Of a DNA stretch of 64,000 nucleotides, positions 29,495-37,737 are shown piece after piece. The notes beneath the pieces are model-generated. The model was not told where the DNA came from and did not search any database. It saw only the letters and a list, made by a program, of their open reading frames with translations. Position 1 is the first letter of the stretch; each line of letters opens with the position of its first letter. The translations under genes were made by a program, and so were the position numbers. Origin of the DNA: Leishmania infantum JPCM5 (taxonomy: Eukaryota; Euglenozoa; Kinetoplastea; Trypanosomatida; Trypanosomatidae); NCBI RefSeq assembly GCF_000002875.2, contig NC_009417.2, forward strand, positions 222,929-286,928, read 5' to 3'.

Positions 29495-32005
29495 ATGTAC
29501 CGGTACGTTGCTTCACGTCAACGATGTGGTGTGTGCGACCACTTCGGCTTTGTCACAGACACATCCGAGCGCTGGACTTCGGCGACCGCGCTTGCGTGTC
29601 TGCGCCGATCCAAGCATGATCAGCATCCCCAGCAGCAAGAACGTGCACATGCGATTCCCACTTCACGCACCGTGAAGCTGCGGCGTGCCATGTGGATGCG
29701 TATGCACCCAGTGGAGCGCTGGACCTCGCTCGTGGATCTTGGCCGGCGTAGCGCGTACTTAATTGAGAAGCCTGCTCGACTGTCGCCGTCGGCAGCGCGT
29801 GAAGTGTCAGGCAAGTCCACGCCGGTCTCCAGCGACGGCCGTGGCAGTGCATCGGTGCTAGGGAGTGCAGACCCAAAGGTGCGCTTCACACCGGAGGCTA
29901 CAGAGGCACATTGGCAACTGTGCCATGCGCTGCCCTACGCTGCACGCCTCCATCTCTGCCTTTCGGCGCTTCTGTGGATCCGCTGCTTGCAGGATGTGCA
30001 GGACACACTGGCGCGGGTGCGGCTGCCGTTTGCCGCGGTGCGGCGCCCAGAGCGATACGCCGTGGCGGACGTCTTCCCAACTCGCTTGAGGGAATACTGG
30101 GTCGATGCACACACCACCGTGTCGACCAAGATGAGCGCCCAGCTGAACTCGACGGCGGAGCAGATCCCGGCGCCGCACGCGTGGGACGCTGAGACGTCGG
30201 AGACCATCGAGGACGCAGCGACAGAGGCCACGATGACGCTGGATGCGGGCCGCGTGTTGCATGGACGCCACCAAGCCCGCCGAAGCGGAAAGACGCTCTT
30301 GCACCAGGTGCAGGGGTTGCAGCCGCGGGCGAGTGCTGAGGACGACATAGCAGCGCGACTGACGGGCACAGGGTCGCCGAGTGGCAGCCGACGCCGCCGC
30401 CGTCGGCTGCCGACTGCATCGTCGCTAGCGCCCCATGCCCTCTCCGTGGAGTCTGCCCCCGCGTCTTCGGCGTGGCCGGGCTCACTTGAGTTCGCCTCTG
30501 ATGCATCTCGCCACGTGCCGCCGGTGTCGCTAGAAACGGAGCCGCTCGAGGACGCAGCTTACCACGGCAACGACAACCGCGGCGAGGGTTGCCCGCTGAA
30601 CCAAGACGGAAAGGCGTCGCCGACGCCCATCTTCATCTGGGTCCCACCCACCATGCATAGTGCCGCCGCCAGTCCCGGCGGCGCGCTGCCTACTGAGGCG
30701 GAGCTTCTCGTGAGGTACTGCGTCATGGCGCACGCCGCGGTTTTATCCAGTCTGTTTATCGAGGGCCGCGTGGTGGACTTCGGCAGCAACCACCCGCTGG
30801 TAGTCGCCTACGTGCGGTGGCTGCTCGACGAGCTTGTGCTGGAGCACTTTGTGTCTGTGTCCTTGCTCGCTGAGGCTGAGGTGGCTGGGTACCGACCTTA
30901 TTATCCACACTGGTGCTGGCGCACTGTACTCGTGCTGATGCCCCCCAAGTACTGCGGCGGCTACTCAGCCGCGCTGCTGCGAGACTGGGCTTCACGCATT
31001 GTACAGGCGGCCCCATGCTCTGTACTGGTGGAAGGCCATGCTGGTGCAGGGTATGTCAAGCAGCTGAAGGAGGAGGTGCGACTGCTACAAAACGCTCTTG
31101 ATGACGCAGAGGGCATGAGGGCGGTGGCGTGGGTGGCGGTAGGCGTTACGGTTCCCGTGGAAACTGCGCCAAGAGAGAGCGCCGCCAGCGCTGCTGGGGC
31201 AGCTGCCAGTGACAGCAATCACAACGGCAAAGAGGAAGCGAAGGTGCCGCAGTTTCGACCGCAGCGCTGCCCTAGAGCCGTTCCCTCGTTATCAACGTTC
31301 GTCTCGGAGGCTAGCTTGGCATCGGTTCGGTGGTTAGGCGAGTGGCTCGAGCCAGGGTCATCGGAAGCGACTGCTCAGAGCACTTCCCGTCAAACGGCCT
31401 TTCTCGAGGCGGTGAGGGAGACGCTGGAGGATCGCTTCTACACCTGCGAGGTACTCTACTCCCCAGCCCAGTCGTGCCTGACCCCCTACCGCTTTGAGCG
31501 ATGGGTGCTGGAGCAGCTTCCCGGAAATGTGCGCGTGGTCGGCATCAACACATCCCCTTTCGATGTACTGTACTTCTTTCCTCAGGGCGTGTTTCTGAGC
31601 CAGAAGGTGGGCAATGCCTTCCGCTACCGGGCCGTGGAGAGAACAGTAGTGGCGAAGGATGTGATTCCTTCCTGGAGGACGCATCCACTGCGGCATGCGG
31701 TGACCCAGTTGAAGCGGCTGAGCCGGCGCTGGCGGAGGCGAGGCGATGATGTGGCGAGTGGCCTGCACGCCGAGTTCTCACCATCGGATCTCGCCGAGCT
31801 GAGGCGCGCCGCGCGTGCTGTATCCCTCTCAACCCCTAATCCCGATGCAGCGCCGTGCAGCGATGCTGCGGGCATTCCACCGGAAGCTTCAGCAGCGGAG
31901 AACGCGTCACATGCGCTTGTTCGCGAGCGCACGGTAGAGTATCTGGCTGAACCTTCAAAGAGGACGCTGCTAGGGTTGGCAGTGGCGCGCTTCTTCCGCG
32001 TCTAG
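29495..32005 (+). CDS. Conserved hypothetical protein, 836 residues
   Basis: Not recognised. It begins MYRYVASRQRCGVCDHFGF and has a basic, Arg/Trp-rich first 90 residues (KLRRAMWMRMHPVERWTSLVDLGRRSAYLIEKPARL), possibly an organelle signal but not a clear one. The middle (about 280-390) is low-complexity Ala/Ser/Pro/Arg. The more ordered C-terminal half contains LLVRYCVMAHAAVLSSLFIEGRVVDFGSNHPLVVAYVRWLLDELVLEHFVSV near 403-454, CWRTVLVLMPPKYCGGYSAALLRDWASRIV near 472-501, and FYTCEVLYSPAQSCLTPYRFERWVLEQLPGNVRVVGINTSPFDVLYFFPQGV near 648-699. It ends LLGLAVARFFRV. No catalytic motif is visible. The frame extends 5' to 29288 with no ATG, so 29495 is taken as the start. Confidence 0.8.
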   Translation: MYRYVASRQRCGVCDHFGFVTDTSERWTSATALACLRRSKHDQHPQQQERAHAIPTSRTVKLRRAMWMRMHPVERWTSLVDLGRRSAYLIEKPARLSPSAAREVSGKSTPVSSDGRGSASVLGSADPKVRFTPEATEAHWQLCHALPYAARLHLCLSALLWIRCLQDVQDTLARVRLPFAAVRRPERYAVADVFPTRLREYWVDAHTTVSTKMSAQLNSTAEQIPAPHAWDAETSETIEDAATEATMTLDAGRVLHGRHQARRSGKTLLHQVQGLQPRASAEDDIAARLTGTGSPSGSRRRRRRLPTASSLAPHALSVESAPASSAWPGSLEFASDASRHVPPVSLETEPLEDAAYHGNDNRGEGCPLNQDGKASPTPIFIWVPPTMHSAAASPGGALPTEAELLVRYCVMAHAAVLSSLFIEGRVVDFGSNHPLVVAYVRWLLDELVLEHFVSVSLLAEAEVAGYRPYYPHWCWRTVLVLMPPKYCGGYSAALLRDWASRIVQAAPCSVLVEGHAGAGYVKQLKEEVRLLQNALDDAEGMRAVAWVAVGVTVPVETAPRESAASAAGAAASDSNHNGKEEAKVPQFRPQRCPRAVPSLSTFVSEASLASVRWLGEWLEPGSSEATAQSTSRQTAFLEAVRETLEDRFYTCEVLYSPAQSCLTPYRFERWVLEQLPGNVRVVGINTSPFDVLYFFPQGVFLSQKVGNAFRYRAVERTVVAKDVIPSWRTHPLRHAVTQLKRLSRRWRRRGDDVASGLHAEFSPSDLAELRRAARAVSLSTPNPDAAPCSDAAGIPPEASAAENASHALVRERTVEYLAEPSKRTLLGLAVARFFRV

Positions 32006-32556
32006 CATGCACCTTCCGCGAGTTCTCCGGCCCGTGATCCTTCCGTGTATCTCCCTTCATACACGCAACGCACGCCTTTACATTATCGACATAGCTCTTT
32101 TCTACCTTCGCTCGCCATCGCTGGGACTTCGCAAGACAGAGAAAAAAGACAGGTGATCGTGAATTCCTTGCGCGGTGCCTGAGAATGTGAGCGTGTACAT
32201 GTGAACTGGAGGTGCAAGTTTACCGGAACCACTTCGCTCCGCCTTCCCGACACGCAGACACGATCTCATGCTTTTGCAAAACAGCATCTTGCACGGCTTG
32301 CGCTCTTCCCTGCCGTAAGGATATGGGCGCGCCTGAACGTTTCGCGCGTCGCTTCGATCCGCGTTTACGCACAAACGACTATGTATGCCCGCGTGCGCGC
32401 CCAGGTACTCCTCTCGTCTCCTCTCATCCTCTCTTCCAATTCTAATCTTCTTATTCCCTGTCCACACCGCCCCCACCCCCGCGTCTGCCTCCGTGCTTGC
32501 CACTGCCTCTATGTCTCCTTCTGTAGGTATGCTTGAGCACGTGTATCTCTGTGTAT
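32006..32556. other. Intergenic spacer before the snoRNA array
   Basis: No gene seen. The last 25 or so bases (about 32535-32556) weakly resemble the TG-rich end of the 638-bp unit, so the left edge of the array is slightly uncertain. Confidence 0.6.
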
Positions 32557-32808
32557 GCGGCGCCTGCTGCCGAGCGCTGCCCCTCTAGATCCCTGCTTTC
32601 GCTGCCCGCAGCACGGCGTTGTCGGTTGGGCGTGACTCCTTGCACCTCGTAGGTACGACCCTATCTCGCAACCCCCAGATTCGCGAGCCCCTGTGCGCGG
32701 CGGCTGTGCCGAGTTATCGAAGACGCATCACCTTAACCCCTCCCTGCCCTCCCCACTTTAGCCGCTGCGGCTGGCGTGCCGGTGCGCGCGTGCGTCGTGC
32801 GAGCTTTG

Positions 32809-32867
32809 CTGATGATGCGTGAGGAGCGCTCCTCCCATCCTCCAAAAGAGCAGAATTAACCAACTGA
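32809..32867 (+). ncRNA. C/D-box snoRNA A, copy 1 (SSU rRNA guide candidate)
   Basis: Box C CTGATGA at 32809-32815 (one mismatch to RTGATGA) and box D CTGA at 32864-32867; the mature ends probably extend several bases each way. The 11 bases before box D (GAATTAACCAA) can pair with the SSU rRNA segment UUGGUUGAUUC, with one G-U pair. Confidence 0.6.
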
Positions 32868-33062
32868 CGCTTTCACGGTGCCGTTGCCGCCGCGCCCCTC
32901 TGCTCCCCGGCTGCCCTCGCGGGCGGCGGTGCTGCTGAGCGGCCGCTGCGGCTGCGGTGCGTGCGTGATGCCGAGCGGTGCTGAATGGCAAAGACTCTGC
33001 GCTTGTGTGTGTGCGTGTACGCCGGGCAAGGCTTCCTCTCCGCTCCCCGCCGTGCGGCTGCC

Positions 33063-33147
33063 AGCAACCGAGATGAAGCTGATATGGTCCGTGTTTCAGA
33101 TCCGCGTGACGCAAGTTTCTCTCCTAGTACATATCTTCTGAGTTGCT
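33063..33147 (+). ncRNA. C/D-box snoRNA B, copy 1 (LSU rRNA guide candidate)
   Basis: 85 bases, identical to the copy at 33701-33785, which is described there in full. Confidence 0.78.
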
Positions 33148-33446
33148 GCTGGCGGCGCGCGCGCATGTGTATCTGTGCGTGTGTGTGTGTGTGTGCGGCG
33201 CCTGCTGCCGAGCGCTGCCCCTCTAGATCCCTGCTTTCGCTGCCCGCAGCACGGCGTTGTCGGTTGGGCGTGACTCCTTGCACCTCATAGGTACGACCCT
33301 ATCTCGCAACCCCCAGATTCGCGAGCCCCTGTGCGCGGCGGCTGTGCCGAGTTATCGAAGACGCATCACCTTAACCCCTCCCTGCCCTCCCCACTTTAGC
33401 CGCTGCGGCTGGCGTGCCGGTGCGCGCGTGCGTCGTGCGAGCTTTG

Positions 33447-33505
33447 CTGATGATGCGTGAGGAGCGCTCCTCCCATCCTCCAAAAGAGCAGAATTAACCA
33501 ACTGA
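33447..33505 (+). ncRNA. C/D-box snoRNA A, copy 2 (SSU rRNA guide candidate)
   Basis: Box C CTGATGA at 33447-33453 and box D CTGA at 33502-33505, 48 bases apart. The guide before box D, GAATTAACCAA, pairs over 11 bases (one G-U) with UUGGUUGAUUC, which I recall as part of the conserved 3' half of trypanosomatid SSU rRNA. By the box D + 5 rule the methylated base would be the fifth base (U) of that segment. The terminal stem is poor: flanks CGTGCGAGC and GCTTTCACG pair only with a mismatch and a spacer. No clear C'/D' boxes are seen. The exact ends are unknown. Confidence 0.6.
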
Positions 33506-33700
33506 CGCTTTCACGGTGCCGTTGCCGCCGCGCCCCTCTGCTCCCCGGCTGCCCTCGCGGGCGGCGGTGCTGCTGAGCGGCCGCTGCGGCTGCGGTGCGT
33601 GCGTGATGCCGAGCGGTGCTGAATGGCAAAGACTCTGCGCTTGTGTGTGTGCGTGTACGCCGGGCAAGGCTTCCTCTCCGCTCCCCGCCGTGCGGCTGCC

Positions 33701-33785
33701 AGCAACCGAGATGAAGCTGATATGGTCCGTGTTTCAGATCCGCGTGACGCAAGTTTCTCTCCTAGTACATATCTTCTGAGTTGCT
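33701..33785 (+). ncRNA. C/D-box snoRNA B, copy 2 (LSU rRNA guide candidate, U18-like target)
   Basis: 85 bases closed by a perfect 6-bp terminal stem (AGCAAC 33701-33706 with GTTGCT 33780-33785). Box C is GAGATGA at 33708-33714 (one mismatch to RTGATGA) and box D is CTGA at 33776-33779. Internal boxes are D' CAGA at 33735-33738 and a degenerate C' GTGACGC shortly after. The bases before D' (TGGTCCGTGTTT) are fully complementary to AAACACGGACCA, a near-universal LSU rRNA segment that is the U18 snoRNA target in yeast and human. The D' + 5 rule points to the fifth base, an A. The D guide (CCTAGTACATATCTT) has no target I can name. Confidence 0.8.
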
Positions 33786-34084
33786 GCTGGCGGCGCGCGC
33801 GCATGTGTATCTGTGCGTGTGTGTGTGTGTGTGCGGCGCCTGCTGCCGAGCGCTGCCCCTCTAGATCCCTGCTTTCGCTGCCCGCAGCACGGCGTTGTCG
33901 GTTGGGCGTGACTCCTTGCACCTCGTAGGTACGACCCTATCTCGCAACCCCCAGATTCGCGAGCCCCTGTGCGCGGCGGCTGTGCCGAGTTATCGAAGAC
34001 GCATCACCTTAACCCCTCCCTGCCCTCCCCACTTTAGCCGCTGCGGCTGGCGTGCCGGTGCGCGCGTGCGTCGTGCGAGCTTTG

Positions 34085-34143
34085 CTGATGATGCGTGAGG
34101 AGCGCTCCTCCCATCCTCCAAAAGAGCAGAATTAACCAACTGA
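34085..34143 (+). ncRNA. C/D-box snoRNA A, copy 3 (SSU rRNA guide candidate)
   Basis: Identical to snoRNA A of copies 1 and 2: box C at 34085-34091 and box D at 34140-34143. Confidence 0.6.
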
Positions 34144-34338
34144 CGCTTTCACGGTGCCGTTGCCGCCGCGCCCCTCTGCTCCCCGGCTGCCCTCGCGGGC
34201 GGCGGTGCTGCTGAGCGGCCGCTGCGGCTGCGGTGCGTGCGTGATGCCGAGCGGTGCTGAATGGCAAAGACTCTGCGCTTGTGTGTGTGCGTGTACGCCG
34301 GGCAAGGCTTCCTCTCCGCTCCCCGCCGTGCGGCTGCC

Positions 34339-34423
34339 AGCAACCGAGATGAAGCTGATATGGTCCGTGTTTCAGATCCGCGTGACGCAAGTTTCTCTCC
34401 TAGTACATATCTTCTGAGTTGCT
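34339..34423 (+). ncRNA. C/D-box snoRNA B, copy 3 (LSU rRNA guide candidate)
   Basis: Identical to the copies at 33063-33147 and 33701-33785. It is the last full copy, because the partial fourth unit ends before the snoRNA regions. Confidence 0.78.
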
Positions 34424-34620
34424 GCTGGCGGCGCGCGCGCATGTGTATCTGTGCGTGTGTGTGTGTGTGTGCGGCGCCTGCTGCCGAGCGCTGCCCCTCT
34501 AGATCCCTGCTTTCGCTGCCCGCAGCACGGCGTTGTCGGTTGGGCGTGACTCCTTGCACCTCGTAGGTACGACCCTATCTCGCAACCCCCAGATTCGCGA
34601 GCCCCTGTGCGCGGCGGCTG

Positions 34621-35119
34621 CACGCGTTGTGTCTCGGTTGTCTGCTTTGGGACGTTTAATGCTGGGGGGAACGTAGCGGAAGGTTTGTCCTCTCTACTGC
34701 GGAATCAGTAATGGACGCGTAAAGGTTATGCCGTGTGTGGGTGTGCGTGTGTGTGTGTGTGAAAGGCTTCTAACCGGTCTGGAGCGGCACGCACAGGCGG
34801 CGGAAAGGTGGAAAGGAGACGTCGTGGTAAGTGGAGGGGTGGCAGCTGACTTGTCTGTTTCTCATTCCATGGCTTTTTCCCTCGTACATTCGTGTGCTCC
34901 CATGAGCCGGTGGCCGTATTACGTCGGAGCTGTCTGCCGACGCTCCCCCCGTACCTCTCGCATGAATATGCGCATCTCACGTGCTTCTATTACCTTCCCC
35001 CCTTTTCCCATGCTTGCCGGTAAAGAACAGATAATCGCACTTTCATCAGCGGTTTCATCGGAGAGGGGCGCTAACTGTGGGTGATTTATCCTTTCAAGTG
35101 TGAATTGTGAGCACTGGTG
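34621..35119. other. Intergenic spacer after the snoRNA array
   Basis: No gene seen. A TG run lies at about 34736-34761. TTTATCCTTTCAAG, with AG at 35097-35098, is a possible splice acceptor 21 bases before the next start. Confidence 0.6.
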
Positions 35120-36310
35120 ATGTCACTCTTTGATGTAGATAGCAGTCATGCCTCCTCCGAAGCGTTGTCGTCCTCGAGCGATGAGGGCATGTTGCCGGAT
35201 TGTCCACCTCCACCGCCGACGGCTGCGTATAGTGCTCAGCCTTCATTCGCCAGTAGTGGCTCCATCGCAGGCTACGCCGCTTCAGCGTCCGTTCTGGAGC
35301 AGCGCCGCCGCATTGCAGAGCTGGATGCTGCTAGGCAGCTCAACCGCGGGGCGCAGTGGCGCAACGAGCTACTTGGCCCGCCCGCAGTTGCCCAAAGGAG
35401 CTTCAGCGCTGCTCCGTCCTCCGCACAAACAAAGAGTTCGCCCCCCACCTCCGCCGACGCGGGCAAGTTCGGCAACTCCATCGCTGCAGCACTGAACCTA
35501 CGCCGAGAAGAGAAAGAAAAGACGTTGCTGAAGCGCCTGCAGCAGCAGCGCAGAGCTGAGGAGGAGAGCAGCGGCAGTCAGGCATTGGCGGAGAAGGACA
35601 TGGAGGTTGGTGTCTTCGTGACAGCTTCCTACAAGGCACTGCTGCAGCGCAACCTTCGCCCAACGGAAAGGAGCAGCGGTGGTCAGAGCGCGCAGCCCTC
35701 CAAGAAGGACAATGGTACTAACGATGAAGGTAGCGGCGACGACGAAGGCCCGCTGGCGGCGTACTTGCGGCAGCTCGAGAGCAAACACCAGCCTGCCACC
35801 GTTACGAGTGACGCGTCGCCCGCTGCGAGTCGGATGGCCACCGGCGATTACTACGAGCGCATCATGAAAGCTCCACTGCTGGAGGAGAAAAACGCGTCAG
35901 GGACAGCAGTTGCGATGGCGGGGTCAGCCGGCGACGCTGGCGGTTTGCCAGAGGTGACACCACAAGTAACTCCTTCAGCGGAGGGCATCGACGCCGTTTC
36001 ACTTGCTGCGCCGACGCTCAATGAACTGCAAGGCCTCATCGAACACACAGCCGTTGGTCCGTCGCCGACGCCAGGATCGCTGGGTGTGCCGCAGACTGAG
36101 GTGGAGAAGGCGATGGACACCGTGAAGCCTGCTGCTGCTGCTGAAACGGAAGCCGCCGACGTGCACAGCGCCGTGCTGGCACACGCACAACTGCTGTTCG
36201 ACACGCGCCAAGCAAAGAGTAGCTGCGGCGCGAATCCCGCTACCCTCGTCGCCGCCGCGCGTCGCTGTGATGAGCGCATAGGCGCCTCTCTCTTCGCCTC
36301 TTTGTCGTAA
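35120..36310 (+). CDS. NSRP1-like (DUF2040) nuclear splicing regulator
   Basis: 396 residues. The only recognisable part is the segment at about residues 115-180: a charged helix (RREEKEKTLLKRLQQQRRAEE), an acidic spacer, and the motif VFVTASYKALLQ at 165-176. This matches the N-terminal domain of NSRP1/CCDC55, a nuclear-speckle protein that affects splice-site choice in animals, where the pattern is a charged coiled coil followed by FVT.AYK..L. The rest is Ser/Ala/Pro-rich and probably disordered; the NSRP1 RS tail is absent. Trypanosomatids have few cis-introns, so a link to trans-splicing or mRNA processing would be an inference. The start is the ATG at 35120, just after an out-of-use GTG. 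Confidence 0.7.
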   Translation: MSLFDVDSSHASSEALSSSSDEGMLPDCPPPPPTAAYSAQPSFASSGSIAGYAASASVLEQRRRIAELDAARQLNRGAQWRNELLGPPAVAQRSFSAAPSSAQTKSSPPTSADAGKFGNSIAAALNLRREEKEKTLLKRLQQQRRAEEESSGSQALAEKDMEVGVFVTASYKALLQRNLRPTERSSGGQSAQPSKKDNGTNDEGSGDDEGPLAAYLRQLESKHQPATVTSDASPAASRMATGDYYERIMKAPLLEEKNASGTAVAMAGSAGDAGGLPEVTPQVTPSAEGIDAVSLAAPTLNELQGLIEHTAVGPSPTPGSLGVPQTEVEKAMDTVKPAAAAETEAADVHSAVLAHAQLLFDTRQAKSSCGANPATLVAAARRCDERIGASLFASLS

Positions 36311-37737
36311 CCGAGTCGGCGGGGGAAGCGGCGGCGGCCGAGTATCGCAAGTGCGAGGTTTACGTTTAGTCGCCAGTATATTTTCCTCACGCACGTGAAA
36401 ATGCCTCTTACGTGCCCAGAACCTACACACGTGCGAGCGCAGACGTGCACCGCGAGCACTCAAGAGAGGGAGCGGTGCACTGGCGCGCACCTTCAGACTG
36501 CACAACGAAATGAGGGATCGCAGCCCTGCTATGGCGGCACTCGGTAAGAGCGATGTGGCCAAGGGCATTTGTGTGGTAGCCGTCGAACACACTTAAAGAT
36601 GAAGCAATACCGGTGCTCGCGTGCCCTGCTACCCTTATTTCTTCGGTCCCTCCCATCCTCTTCGTGGCGCTGGAGGACTCCCTTCGCCTTTGGAGGTGTT
36701 GGGCAGTGGCGGAGCGCGTAATACACACGTGCATCTATACAGTATGAAAACACGCCACGTCTTCCGTCACTTTGCTCCCACCACTCTCCTTGATGTCTCC
36801 TTCCATGCGCGCATCCTCTTTTTTTTTTCTAATCTTCTCTTCCCACACTCACTCCTCTTCGCCCGCGGCGTGACTCTTCACCGTCATCACATGGCGTTAC
36901 GTGTGCTGCTGCTTTCAGTGCATCTCTTGTAGCGTAAGGCACCTTGTTCTGCGTGTTGGCGAGGTTGACCCCACCATTCGTTCCCCACCATCACTCGCAT
37001 CAGAGCATCGAACCTTGTGTGCGCACGCTCACTCATCTCTCTTCTGCCGGGCCCCTCAAGCGGTCTCTTTCTGTTGCTTCTCTCTTCTCTCTACCCTGTG
37101 TGCATGTGTCTATATCTTCGTGCCTATATACACCACTACTAAGTTTCGTTTCTTTCCCCGCTCACTGTGTGCAGCGTCGTGACGTCCTCCTTTCGACACC
37201 CACCCACCACGCTTCCACAGCACTGTCTGCACTGTGGAAGAGCGAGAGTCTCACGCTCTCTCCTCAGCCTTTTATGGCCCTGTTCTGTTGAAGCCCTCCA
37301 ACCCCCTCCCCTTCCCTTCCGCCTACGTGCCCCTCACCGTACATTCTCTCGCTCTTCCTCTCTCGTGCAGCTGAAGGAGTACTAAAGAAGACGATCGAGG
37401 TGCAGACAAAGAAGTTGATCCTTGTCCGTGTTGCGTGGCACGCCTCCCTCTTGACCAGCTGCCGTCGACTCATTTCACGCTGTGCGTGTGTGTTCGCTGG
37501 CGTGGGCACTTGCGCGCCACTCATCGCCAACGCCTCCTTCCCTCTGTCCTGCTTTCCTTGTCCAACTGCCCTGCGAGTACGTGTCTTCCACATCTACTCT
37601 TCAACGCCTCCTCATCACGCCGCCGAAGACAAGGCTCAGACCGACGCTCAGCGAAGTAGTGGCAAAGCGATTCACCCGAAAGCGCGAGGAACCGGAGGTG
37701 TACATCGGTGTTTCGCGTGCCGTGCGAGGTGTGATTG
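36311..37737. other. Intergenic spacer with predicted splice acceptor
   Basis: No gene seen. The pyrimidine tract CATTCTCTCGCTCTTCCTCTCTCGTGCAG ends with AG at 37369-37370. No ATG occurs between it and 37738, so the next gene would have a 367-base 5' UTR. T-rich and C/T-rich tracts occur at 36815-36850 and 37040-37110. Confidence 0.65.
37342..37370 (+). promoter_or_regulatory. Predicted spliced-leader acceptor
   Basis: Long uninterrupted C/T-rich tract followed by GCAG. It is the best-formed acceptor upstream of the gene starting at 37738, and the first ATG after it is that start codon. Confidence 0.6.

Larger units (their letters stand above)
32557..34620 (+). repeat. Tandem array of a 638-bp unit (3.2 copies), snoRNA cluster
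   Basis: Full copies occupy 32557-33194, 33195-33832 and 33833-34470. A partial fourth copy of 150 bases covers 34471-34620. The copies are the same by eye and by identical translations in every frame, except for one base: A at 33287 in copy 2, G at the matching position in the others. Each unit begins GCGGCGCCTGCTGCCG and ends in a TG repeat. The repeated open frames are too short and compositionally biased to be genes. Near-perfect tandem conservation of a unit without a credible protein, together with two C/D-box RNAs per unit, fits the clustered, repeated snoRNA gene arrangement known in trypanosomatids. Confidence 0.92.

Noticed and set aside
33603..33621. A further C/D snoRNA from GTGATGC at 33603 and CTGA near 33619
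   Set aside because: The boxes are only about 10 bases apart, too close for a guide.
33511..33921. Minus-strand open frame of 136 codons repeated in each array unit, and the matching + strand frames of 87 and 101 codons
   Set aside because: They are side effects of the identical 638-bp repeat. The composition is biased (His/Thr runs from the TG repeat), and the snoRNAs explain the conservation better.
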